A DNA stretch of 64,000 nt, from assembly GCA_949357655.1 (NCBI GenBank), contig CASHTG010000012.1, forward strand, positions 930,001 to 994,000, read 5' to 3'. Source of the stretch: Parascedosporium putredinis (Eukaryota; Ascomycota; Sordariomycetes; Microascales; Microascaceae). Both the position numbers and the translations under genes were made by a program. The notes beneath the pieces are model-generated. The model saw only the letters and a program-made list of their open reading frames with translations, had not been told where the DNA came from and ran no database searches. Shown piece by piece: positions 12,686 to 23,758 of this stretch; positions within the stretch are counted from its first letter, which is position 1; each line of letters opens with the position of its first letter.

Positions 12686-15600
12686 CTTGAAGAATTTGCG
12701 ACGGAGCCGGGCAAATAAACGACCAAGGTACTGCTGTAGTGGTTGTGTAGGAAGGAAGCGCAAGAACCGTCTTCAAATTGAGTCAAAAGAAAAAAATGGG
12801 CTTGGCTTCGCAAGTGAAATCTTGATACAACACGACTACTGCTGAGAAAAGCACGCCAAGGGAATGGAAGGGTTGGGTAAACGAGTGGCAAGAGTTAAAA
12901 AGAGGCTCTTGAGGAGTATTAAACCCTTTTTCCCATGATCGTCGGGAAGGGCGGCGCGAGGGGTGGGGGCCTTTTTAATCTCGAGCCGGCCGAGCCTTAG
13001 AGGGCACCGGGCCAGGACGGATAGTACCCAAATACACTAATACCAGGCAATCTCAGCGGGAACTTGCTGCCCTCGCCTGCCCTCGCCTCCCCTTCCTCCC
13101 CTGTCCGTCACTAGACCCATTCAACCGGAATCTACAAGTACAACGTCGATTTGAAGCGGGGACCCAGCACCAACAGCGCTGCACGGCCTCTTCTGGGTCG
13201 ATGGAAGTGGTGGGAAGGGCTGGCTCAGGCGGAACGGTTGCGCCGCCCGCGCTTCCACACTTGGGGGATGGAGGAAATGGCGTTGGATCCGATGTTTCCA
13301 CGCCGAAGAGAGTGGGAGATCCTTGGCGGAACATTCAAGGATGCTGACGGATCCCTAGGTGGGCCATTAATATTATTACTTGGTTGTTGCTTGGAGGTGA
13401 TGGAGACAAAGGAGCGAACAAGCGCAGATGGGGAATGGGTCGCCAGGGAGAAGCGCCCGCACAAGGCTGGTCCAGTGGCACCTTTGCCAGAGGGATTAAA
13501 ATGGGGATTTAATTCCCGTCATTCCACCACAGGTAAGTGGTTTGGGGAGGCATCAATCTCCATTATTCTCGTCAGGCTGGCCATCTGAGACTGCTATGGA
13601 GGCCAAATGCCTGCAACAAGACGAGAAAGCGCAGGCCAAAACATCAAATCTACATGTAGTGTATGGATGCATGGACGCGTCAGGCGATGGAGCAATGGAC
13701 GGATTTGATGCATGCGGGTTCTCCGTCCCCGGAAAAAGCGCCTCGTTTGGCAGCAGAGGGCAACATCGACCATGATAATATCACAATGCAGCGAGGTAAT
13801 AATAATACGGACCAAGGGGCACGTCCTCCGTACCAGACTCGACCATCTCGCGGTGGGCCGGGGAACAAGGGAGGGGGCCTGGAACGGACTTGCAGCTTGA
13901 TGTTCCATTATTTAGTGCTCGACTTCCACCACTGACGTGGATGGCTGCCGCTAGCTTTTATCCGTTCTCTTTGGCGCCAACTAACCCCTGCTAGAAGCTC
14001 TCGCATCCTTGCGGGCATGACAAGATGGCCTCTGCCAGGTGCCCGATGGAATGACAAGAGATGAAGATGTCGACTCCTTGAGGCTTCGAACCCCTCAAAA
14101 TGCCACTTCGTCTTATCCACAGATGACTCCATAAATGGAGTCGCGGCTCCCAAGTACAAGTAGCTGGCCTGGACATCGAACACTTGAACCCACTTTCGAC
14201 AGGGGATGGGGTCAAGAGGCATCTATTCAATTGATGGCCAAGAGCAATGGACAAAAGGCCCAATAATCCCCATGCAGAAGACAGGAAAGCACCAGTTGGT
14301 TGGCTGCCGGGTGGCGCGGCGGGGGAAGGGATGTTAGAACAAGTGGGAAAGACCGCTGGTGGCTTTCGACTTGTTCCGCGGCGGGAGAGCATCAATTGAT
14401 CGACAACTAACCAGTGGCGAGGGCTGAAACTCAACACATTGGGCCTTATCTAAACATGCATATTGCAATCGAGCCATCGACGGAACGGGGATCGCGAGGC
14501 GGTCCATCCGGCCGGGAAAACGAAATAAAAAGGTTTCCCCAAGGCCGCGCACTGAAACGGGCCAGATGTCCAAGCAACATGCGTCCCGGATTAGAAAAAA
14601 ACAAGGCAGGCTAGTGAAGAGGGATATCCGCTTTCTCTGTAGGCCGGTGAAGAACGGGAGACCGAATTAGATGGGTTGGAGGACACTGTCTGTGCCTTGT
14701 CGACTTTCTCCATGTACTTCTCAAAGGAGAATTGACGGCGCATCTGTTCGCCAGAATAAATCGGCAATTCAGGCTGAAATCTGGTCTTTGCCCGTTCGAG
14801 GCAAGAGCGAGCGATGAGAAAGGCGAGTTGCAGCAGAACACCGTTTCGGCCAATTCTACAGGGACGACCGACGCAACACACCACGTCCACCGCACGTCCT
14901 CGTCGGCCTAGCTTGGGACGGACGGTTCCCCGGCAGCACAGACGAACCAACAGCGGAAAAATTAAAATTGCCCATAATACGATACTACTTCCTCACGATC
15001 CGGGATCCCGTCATCCTCCTCTCGAATTCGTTTTCTTTCCTCCCACTTGTCTCCTTCTCCACCTGCTCCCTGTTCTCTGGCTTTCCTTGGGATGTGTTTT
15101 TTTCCGCTTCTTCCTCTTTCTGGTTAGTCTCAATTGGGATTTCTTCTTCTTCTTCTTCTTCTTTTTCTCCCCCTCACTCTTCCCTTTGGGTTAGTCTAGT
15201 ATACTTTCACTTGTCGGATGATACTTCGTATCCCGCCAAAATGCGTCCCAGTTTTCGCCCAAGGACTTGTGGGCTCCCAAAAGCTCGAACAGGAAGTGAG
15301 GGGACTTGAGCGGGTGACGGCGCCACTGGGGACGGCCCCGTGTGGGGAAGAGTTGGAGGATAGTCTATCGACATGGGGTTGAATATCAGAGCTAGGATGC
15401 TATTAGTTTGGGAATACAAGTACTTGTCTAGTGTAAATGCACCAAGTACTTCGTGCACGTAAATTTTCAGGATGGCGGCGGCGCGCCGGAGCGGGCGCGG
15501 GGGGACAAAGGGGCTTCTTTGTGTGGCCCTTGAAATGATGGAGAACCCCAACCCCAAAGCAGCCAATTGTGCGAGAGTCGAAGCCCACTCGGGAGCAGCG

Positions 15601-17315
15601 GTGGAATTGCGTGCAATCGCCAAGGTTGGGATCCACCACCAACGCTCAAAAATTGCCAAGCCTGCAAGGAACGATGCAGAAAGATCAAAGCCGACCATCC
15701 TTGAAATTATATTGTCGCATTCAGAACCCCCGGTGCCTGTCACAAACGGAAATGCAAGAATAACGCCCGACCGGTGGGCTCGATTGGTGAACCCTCCCCG
15801 CCAGGCCTTTCACGTCCCACAACCATGCGAAAAATACAGGAGCGCAACGAGATCGCGACATCTCGTGGGATCAATAGTTGAGGATAGAGCTTTTCTCGGT
15901 CTCCATCTCTCCTTGTCAACGCATGAGGATGGGTCCATCCAGGCCAAATGCGCCAGACGCGAGCGAGATCAATGGTATGACTGATCACAGCCAGACTCGT
16001 ATTAAAATGCTTCGGTAATTCGGGCCCAGTGCAATCCTCTGCTCTCCTCTCACTTCAAGTTGCTTCGAAAGCCCCCGTCCCCTTTTCTTTCTCTTCTCAC
16101 CTTGCCCGCGTCCCCATTCTGCCCATTCTGTCGAGGGTTGACGGGAATGGGGAAGGACAGGGAAGATAATTATAATATTCTCCGCAATTAAGATGATCTA
16201 CACTTATTACTTCGTATGTAGTAATACCATCTCCGCCTTCAGCGAGACAAGATCAAGGCCGAGACGGGCGGCTCACCCGTTGTCAAACCCGGGGAGGGAG
16301 CTGGCTGGCAGGTCTAGAAAAGATGGGCACTGTTAGTGGCCTTGGATATATCCACGAATATACCAATATATATCTTCAAGCTAGGATTGATGTGCATAAA
16401 CACGACGCACGCATCAACACATCTACCTGGGTCTCAGGTTCTTCCTAGGTTTATGCTAAGAATATTATACATTTCAAATGCGCATGAGACCGTCCCTCGG
16501 GCAGTCGACGCTGCCAAGCATAAATCCTGTTCTCCACCCTCTTGCAGCCGCCTCAATTTCCATTCGACTGAATGCGTCGACTGGCGACTCTCGTCATGAC
16601 GACCCAATGGTTGGAGACGGAGACTTTTGGAGAAATTCCCAATTAGATAAATAAGCTTGAAGTCAAACTGGACCTTGGGAATACAGTTCCAGGCTCATCA
16701 AAGATTCGGTGCTCTTTTCTCTCCCTTCCCTTCTTCCCCCTCTGCCTCTGCTTTTGTTCAACTCCTCGGTGGATTTGAGAGAGGATTGAGCACCCCAATG
16801 ATTGCCCATGAATTGACCAGTACGAGCGATGAAAGTCCGCGGAGCTCTCCAAGGTCCCTGACCCTTTTGGTTCGGCTGATCCCTCTGCACCAAGGCAGTG
16901 AAAATTGGTAGTAGATATTAACGAGCTGCCAAGAAAGGGGCGGAGCTAAACATTTGCTCGGATCCTTCAGTTCACCACCCGTGTTATTCCTTCCCATTGA
17001 AGGTGAAGGGAGGCTCTCGTCCGGCAACCCGTTGTATATGGCTTTCAAGGGAAATTATACACGATGACTTCGCGCACCGCCCTTTAACTCGAGGTGTGTG
17101 CTGTTGCATCTTGTTTCCAAAGACCTCAACTCTTCATTCCTTTCAACATTGAAACCTCATCACTCGCTTAGCCCAAACAATCGCGTCCTGCTTTCTTGGA
17201 CGTGATTGCCCACCCTCGTCATTCGTTCCTAATAAGAGTTTGAAATTTCCCCTCGCTCCTTTTATTCTTCCTTTTATTTTATTTTTTTTTTTTTTCGTGT
17301 CAAGAATAAGATATA
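12686..17315. other. Intergenic between divergent secreted-enzyme genes
   Basis: About 4.6 kb separating the esterase start from the GH76 start; both promoters should lie here. Several frames of 80-180 codons occur on both strands (14591-14950, 15207-15743, 15472-15984), but none shows a recognisable domain, and overlapping antisense frames of similar length argue against coding. A CTT microsatellite lies at 15141-15165. A pyrimidine-rich block with a T run (about 17250-17295) directly precedes the GH76 start, as is usual for fungal leaders. Confidence 0.5.
15141..15165 (+). repeat. CTT trinucleotide microsatellite
   Basis: Tandem TTC/CTT units running into a T-rich stretch in intergenic DNA. 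It codes for nothing recognisable. Confidence 0.85.
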
Positions 17316-19110
17316 ATGCGGTCCCTTCCGTTGCTCTCCCTTGCCGCTACGGCAGCCAATTCAGTCCTCGCTTTGGCACCCAAGGACTTGGACGTTAACG
17401 ATGCAGGCAAGCATACACCTCCCTTGTTGATAATGGATACATAGTCGATAGTCCTGCTGTGACCCTTCGCGGGGCAATATTGGCGTTGGTTGTTCGCAGT
17501 ATCTATTATCGACCCGGCCACCAACGCCGCTCCCCTCCCTCCAGTGGTCGCCTTTTTTCCTTTTTCTTCTTCTTTTTTTTTTTTTTTCCCTCTTTGCTAG
17601 GAATAGAGACTCAAGGTGCTAACTGGATGAACTATGCGATTCGTGTGTGAATATAGACTCGGTAAAAGGCGTCGCCAAGAACCTAGCTACCAACTTGATG
17701 GGCTACTATCGCTCTCAACCTGAGGTGGGTCTTTTTCCCCCAGGTTCATGCTTGCTTGCCGGACCCTCCCTCCGGAGGATCTATGCCCCGGCATCCACCC
17801 CCTCCACCTGGCGGCCCCGATGCGGAGTCGTTGATAGGCATGATGCTCCGCTTTCCTAAAACATGGAAACTAACACCCGAGTCCCTTTCTCCTCGTGTTC
17901 CCCTCTCTTCTAGACCACCGTGAAAGGCTTCCCTCCCATCCTAGGAGTCTGGGTTTCCGGCCTAGTCTGGTCCACCCTGATCGATTACCAGCACTACACC
18001 GGCGACGACACCTTCAGCGGCGAAGTCACCGCCGCTCTCACAAATGAGGAGCTTCTCGGCGCCAACAACGACTTCCTCTACGATAGGAATGTTTCCTTCC
18101 GCGCAACCGACGACGTTGCCAACCTCGGCCTCGCCGCCTTGACCGCCGCCGAACGCAACTTCCCCGCCAAGCTCAGACGTCGCCTCTTCGTGGCTCGCCC
18201 TCGCCGAGAACTCTTTCAAGACCCTATCCGGCCTCCAGGATGACAAGGTTTGCGATGGCGGCATCCCCTGGCAGATCGACTCGGGTAATTCTCCCGTGTA
18301 CGTATCCACCCTCGGGACTGGCGCCGTCTTTCAGCTGGCGGCCCGCCTCGCCCGCCTCACGGGCGATGAAGATGGCTCCTACGCCAATTTCGCTTCCCAG
18401 CTGTGGGATTGGACCGTCGAGGTCGGCTTCATCACTGAGGACTTCGAAGTGGTTGATGGAGCCAGCGCAATTACCAACTGTCAGAGCATCAACAGGGTTC
18501 AGTTAACCCAATCGAGCGGTCTCTACCTTCTCGGTGCTGCCGCGCTCGCCAACGTCACTGGCGACCAGCAATGGACCGATCGCACCAAGGGCCTTGCCGC
18601 GCGTATCGCAGAAAACTTCTTCGTCGGTGGCGGCGACAATGGCGGTGTTATGGTCGAGATCGCGTGCGAGGCCGCCCAAACTTGCCCCAGCGACATGCAG
18701 GCCATGAAAGGGGGCCTCGCCACCGCCCTCTGGCGCGCCACTCAAATGGCCCCTTTCCTCGACGGCCTCCTGCGCCCACTGCTCGAAGCCTCGGCCAAGG
18801 CGGCTGCTGCCTCTTGCACCTTTGGCAGGAGCAAAGAAGACTGCCCCATCATTTGGGACGCCGATATCACCGGCATCAACAATAGCCTGACGGGCCCCGG
18901 ACAGCAAGTCTCCGTTCTAGCCATTGTCCAGGGCCTGCTCATGTCCAGTGCCGATGCCCCTACACGGGAGACGACTCCTCTAGCGGTGGCCAGGGCTCGT
19001 CCGATAAAGGAAACACTGAGAGCGATGATGATTCCGGCGCCATCGGCGTGCGTGTGAGCACCGCTTTCGCTTTGGGAAGCCTCGCACTTGCATCCTTAAT
19101 CGTTTTCTAG
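17316..19110 (+). CDS. GPI-anchored GH76 alpha-1,6-mannanase family protein (DFG5/DCW1 type)
   Basis: Wall-assembly enzyme family proposed to transfer GPI proteins to wall glucan through the GPI mannan core. Start 17316 gives a signal peptide of about 21 residues. Exons are 17316-17406, 17657-17724 and 17914-19110. Intron 1 appears to be a GC-AG intron (CAG|GCAAGC donor, CTAAC branch point, ATATAG acceptor); intron 2 is GTGGGT to CTTCTAG. Adjacent acids in FRATDDVANLG (about D119-D120) match the catalytic Asp pair of GH76, followed by LAALTAAERNFP. The C-terminus in the bridged frame is Ser/Gly/Asp-rich and ends in a hydrophobic tail (LGSLALASLIVF), a GPI signal. Frame breaks: the C run 18162-18165 is one base too long (NFPPSSDVASSW frame), and the C run 18957-18960 is one base short. 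Without the second correction the GPI signal is lost. Bridged length is about 451 residues. Confidence 0.92.
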
Positions 19111-19563
19111 ACGTCCTAGTTGGAGGCATTGGCGAGAATTGCTGGTTTTCTCATCCGTGCTTTCCTCACAACTGTTCTGCGCAGACCCTTTAAATAGCAT
19201 TAGCGAGCGTAAAAACGGACTAAGGAGGTGAAGAAACAGCCCTGAACCTTTGCTTACCCATTCCTTAGTACTGCCCGGTACTCGTCCCCCCTTGGCTTTG
19301 GGGGATGTGTTAGCAAGGTGTTGATTGGGCACCCCATGTCAAAGGTTTTGATAAGAAATCCTAATTCTATTCTCTGCTCCATGTACCTCGAAGCCAAAAT
19401 AAGAATTTTCTATTCTGCCATCGCCTTAGACACCCCAGCAATCAAGGAGGTGAGGGGATAATCTTGGTTGACATGTTGTCTCCTTAGCCCTCCCTTCCCG
19501 ATTCACTCTCATAACACCCGTCTTCCTTTAGTTCCATAAACTTCTTTTCTTCTTCCGTGGAAG
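19111..19563. other. Convergent 3' intergenic space
   Basis: 453 bp between the stop codons of two convergent genes (GH76 and histidinol-phosphate aminotransferase). It should contain both 3' UTRs and polyadenylation signals. No further feature is seen. Confidence 0.6.
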
Positions 19564-20874
19564 TTAGGCGCCCCTCACCTCCTCGAGCGCAGTCTGCAGC
19601 GCTGACAGCAACCTCGTGACCTCGTGCTCCGTACCCACCGTTACCCTCAGGCACCCTAAGCATCCGTGTTCCGTACCCCTAAACCTGACGACAACACCCT
19701 TAGTCTCTGCCAACTTCTCGTATACAGCACGGGCGACGTCGTTGTTTGGTTTTCCAGCAGCATCGAGCATTTCGTAGAGTAAGAAGTTGCTGTCGAGGCC
19801 TCCTCGGAGCCGTCCTACGCCGGGAATATTGGGGAGCTCCTGAACAAGGCGGTCGCGTTGAGCGAGGAGCTTGGCGCGGTTGGCGTGCATAGTGTCGAGG
19901 CCGGCGCCGGAGACGGCGTAACCGGCGAGGGCGCTGGTCGGGCTCGAGATGTTGTAGGGGCTTTGAGGTTGTTGAGGAGGCCGATGACGGGTGGGGCGCC
20001 AAATGCGGCACCCAGACGGATGCCCGCCATGCCAAAAGCCTTGGAAAGGGTCTGCATGACGAGTAGGTTGGGCCATTCCAGAACCCATTCGGCGAGGGAG
20101 GTGCCGTCGGGGGCAAAGTCGATGTAGGCCTCATCCACCACCACGATGCCGTTCCAGGTGGGGTGCTCAAGCACCTGCCTGACGTCGTCCTTGGCCAGGG
20201 CGCCGCCAGTGGGGTTGCCTGGGGAGCAAAAGTACACGACCTTGATATTGGGTTCGTTGGAGAGTGCCTGAGTGACAGCTGGGACATCGATGCCGAATTC
20301 AGGAGCCGGAAGCAGCGGCACCTTGATTATAGAGACGTCATTCACCTGGGCTGATACCGAGTACATGCCGTAGGTGGGAGGGCATGTAAGGATCCTGTCC
20401 TTTCCGGGAACGCAGAAGGCGCGCAGGACGGCATCGATGGCTTCGTCGCTGCCAACGCCTACGAATAGGTTTTCGGGCTTGAGCGTCTTCTGTGTATGGG
20501 TGTGTGTGTTGCGGAGGGCGCAGAGCTTCTCCTTGAGGGTTTCCTGGTGGGGATCGGGATACCGGTGGAGGCCGAGAAAGTCCCTCGCAGTGAGCAGGTC
20601 GGAGTCGACCTTGGAGGCGAGAGGGGCTACCGCAGGGCCATAAGCGTTCTCGTTCGCGTCGAGGAGAATATTGGTGCCGTCATCCTTGTAGTCGCTTGAA
20701 GGGTGTTAGGTGATTGCGTATTCAGCTGAGAACCCGCTCGAGCAGCAGGGTCTCAAGCGGCACTCCTTTTGGCGGAATGGAATGGGGGCTGGTTACCTAC
20801 TCTCGGGCGCACCGATAGGGGACGAGTGCTAAGATGTTAGGCCGAGCGCACTCTTCTAATTTGAAGGCAGGCAT
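19564..20874 (-). CDS. HIS5: Histidinol-phosphate aminotransferase
   Basis: PLP enzyme of histidine biosynthesis that transaminates imidazole acetol phosphate with glutamate to L-histidinol phosphate. Exon 1 is 20801-20874 and exon 2 is 19564-20694, with a 106-bp intron (GTAGGT donor, TTCAAG acceptor). The join makes YRCARDDYKDDGTNILLDAN, typical of this enzyme's N-terminus. Further motifs are LHRYPDPHQ, VGVGSDEAID, TCPPTYGMYS, CSPGNPTGG, VVVDEAYIDF, then the PLP-lysine segment TLSKAFGMAGIRLG and a C-terminal VVVRFRGTEHG...LRVTVGT. One frame break at the C run 19957-19960 (coding strand, one base short) splits LLNNLKAP from YNISSPTSALAGYAVSG. Bridged length is about 401 residues, as expected. 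Identity is certain from the motifs. Confidence 0.96.
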
Positions 20875-22851
20875 GGTCGGCTCGAGAAAAGGTAGACAAA
20901 GGCGAGGGCTTCAATGAGTGATAGAGCTGCGCGTAAGAACGGGGAACGCGAGAAGATTAAGTACGAAGGAAGAGATGATAACGTAAAAGAAAAAGGCAAG
21001 GCGTTGCGGGCCCAGGCTTTTATGAGAATGAAGGGCAGTTCTCAGCGGAAGTTTTGAGTCATGCAGCTCTTCGCGAGCTATGTTGCGATATCTATTAAGA
21101 AAATGAAAGAAAAAGAGTCCGCGAATGCCTATGACCAAGTGAAGGAGTCACCAGCTTGGAGGATTGGTCCTTTGGTTTTAGCTGCCCGTAGTCGGTGTCA
21201 TTTTGGAGGGCAGAAAAAACTACCCCGCCCCCACCATGAAGTTCATCGAGCCGTACATAGAACGAAGCTGGGTGGGGAGGGAGTACATGGGCAATTGCAT
21301 CGAAATTGTACTCTGGCCCGGCCGCACCTTGCTGGAAGGTTCAATGGAAAGTGCTATCCAAATTTGTGACTCCCTCAAAACTCCTAATTCGCCCAAGACT
21401 TCGGAATGATGCACGTCTCCTCCAGACCCTGCCAACTGCGCGCCGGACTCCGCAACGGGATTGCACGTGTGTTTGACCGACCGGCTTTCCCTCTTGACTC
21501 GACGGCATGACGACTCAATCCGGTACTGCAACAAATCCGCCGAGTTCGATTGGCCACCTTCACTCCATCTATACATATAGTGATAAAGCAGCCGCTAGCT
21601 GTAGGTGATGGTCTATTCACACTATCCACTGGAGTAAGCCAAGTAATAGTCAATGTCTCAATCCCTTTGGACATACGGAAATTGTATCGGTCCCTCGAAG
21701 AGCCCGGTTCAGGGCTAACGTCCATCTAGAGGCTAGTATTTTCGAGAAGGAACCTCTATCTACCTCGGTATGGATCTACTATATTTATCTTAAATATTTA
21801 CAGAAGACGCAACGAATGCGGGAATTGGATTCGTTACTCCATTGATCGAATGTAGCGCAAACATCAAGTCAGCTCCTTGACATTCCTCAATGATTCAACA
21901 AAGGCTAATGCGGAATCGAGTCATCCGCCTCAATCCTTTTTTCTTCTTTCTTTTGGTAGCTCTATCTCATTGGCGCTTTCATCCACGTACCTCTTACCGT
22001 AGCTTCTAACACGCACTTTTCTTCTCTTTTTTTTTGCTGGTGGGGCAGGGGGCCAGGAGGTCAATATGGCTAGAAGTCGCATGCATCTTGAGTCTACGTG
22101 GAGAATTGTTACAGTCCTTAACTTGCAGGTTTCCACGACACTTTCATTCATATCATAGTTCTATCCCATCTACATCCCTTGTATTCGTAAAGACAATCAA
22201 GCATCTCGCAGGTCAACTATGCTGCGCAAATCGAACCAAGTTCGAGTCCCTAACCAGAGTTCCGTGGCCGCCTTTCCCGACTCCTCTGCCATTGCTATGA
22301 AATGGTAGAAATACGGAACTCATCAAAATAGGAAGGACGGAACGAAAAGTAACAAAGAAGAAAGAAAAGAAGGGATTTCAAGAAAACGTAAAGAGCCGAG
22401 CAGATCCCCTAGACAATAGGAGGAAGTCGGAAGCTGCGGGTATAGGGTAATGGGCGAGAGAGAAAAGGGGAAGAAGGAGTCCTGTTCAAAGGAGGTCGAA
22501 GGAAGAGGGGCAGGAAGGATAAGAGAAAGACCAAAAGCCGCCTATTCGCTTGTACAACGGCTAAGAAAAAGCAAGACATATATATGGATATATACGCGGC
22601 GGTGTCCTACCCAGCCAGATACACGGTTTTCCGTCCCCAAGAGTTCATAATCGTTACTGTGGAAAATTCGGGTTTCCACTTGCTGCATGCAATGGATGTT
22701 TTTGTTTTTAATTTTGCAAATGGTACTCTGGCCTGGCTTGTGCAGAGTGTGTGGGTATTGTAAAGGGCATTGCGTCCCCAAAGAGTCGGTGTAGCGCCAG
22801 TTGCGCAATGAGGTTGGTTGGTATTGAGGAGGTGAGGAGGCGGACGAGAGG
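20875..22851. other. Intergenic between HIS5 promoter and GPI-protein gene 3' end
   Basis: About 2 kb. It should hold the HIS5 promoter next to 20874 and the 3' UTR of the gene ending at 22852. One copy of the decamer TACCTCGGTA lies at 21761-21770. AT-rich sequence follows at 21770-21810. No gene recognised. Confidence 0.5.
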
Positions 22852-23758
22852 CTATAGTGCGAGGCCGGCCGCGAACAGAGTCGCTGCGAGACTAGTTATC
22901 ACAGCCCAACGGCCCTCTCCTTTTCTCCTCCAGGCTGACGCACCGCTCTCTCCAGGGGTGCCAGTCTGTTGCGGGAATATGCTATCGTCCGACGGGAACG
23001 GATGGGGCGCAATCTCGCTCACCGTTATGGAACTGTCGGGGTCTCCATCGCCGTCGCGGTCAAGTCGATCAGGCCGTTGGTTTGCACCTCGATTTTATCG
23101 GTCAGGGTGATGACAGCCCAAACAACCTGCGTCCCAGTGAAAGTTGATGTCCAGGTTACCTCAGTCGGACCAGTATATTTGCCGTACGTGTAGCCAGACT
23201 TGAAACTTGAGTAACCCGAACACCTCGCTGCCGTCTGCTCTTCCAGGTCGCATTCGAGGTTGATTACGCTGTTGATCAATCTGTTAGCCACTCTGATTCC
23301 CGGGGACACTCCTGAATCCGACATGCACCTACTATGTATTCGGCACCGTGCCATGGAAGATGAGGGTGCTAGGGCCTTCAGTGAAAGTAAAGGGAGGTCG
23401 CCCGCAAGGTTACACCTTTGGGGAGTCTGCGTCGGGCAGAAAACAGTGTATGCCGTCTTCTCGTCGTCCTATAAGCAAGGGTTGGTCAGTCTCCAGGTTG
23501 TTGTTTTATCTCTCTATCTCTTCGCGATAGAGAATCAGATCCCACTTTCGCTGGCTTGTTTCTCCGTTGTCCTTTTTCCCTCTGAATGGCAAGAACATAC
23601 TTTACTTATTATGCTGGCATGCATATCCTGCCACCATTTGGCTTTATAATTGGGGAGGAAGACTGATATTGTGCTCTCTTCCGCAGCCGCGGTGGGAGGT
23701 GAGTTGGCCAACCATAAGAAAATTGGCAAAAAAGCCGCCGAGGGAGTCGCGACAGCAT
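22852..23758 (-). CDS. Small GPI-anchored secreted protein, paralogue A
   Basis: Member of a common but functionally undefined fungal family of short Ser/Thr-containing GPI proteins. The start at 23758, with a one-base correction at 23742-23744, gives a signal peptide ending near PTAAA. This is followed by ESTISVFLPNY, TAYTVFCPTQ, FTFTEGPSTLIFHG and cysteines in LECDLEEQTAARCSGY. Exons are 23601-23758, 23333-23468 and 22852-23268. Intron 1 is GTATGT to TATAG (phase 0) and intron 2 is GTAGGT to AACAG (64 bp, phase 2). The end of the bridged frame is hydrophobic (WAVITSLAATLFAAGLAL) after a small-residue site, a GPI signal. Frame breaks lie near 23742-23744, 23389-23394 and 23029-23030, all at short homopolymers. 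Bridged length is about 237 residues. It probably sits on the plasma membrane or wall; activity is unknown. Confidence 0.82.

Noticed and set aside
15640..15720. Cys-rich segment (CQACKERCRKIK) resembling a zinc-cluster start
   Set aside because: Cys spacing is wrong, the key KC pair is missing, a stop follows soon, and no second half of the motif is found in any frame.
15207..15984. Overlapping 178- and 170-codon frames on opposite strands
   Set aside because: Neither shows a family motif, and mutual overlap suggests chance openness in GC-rich DNA.
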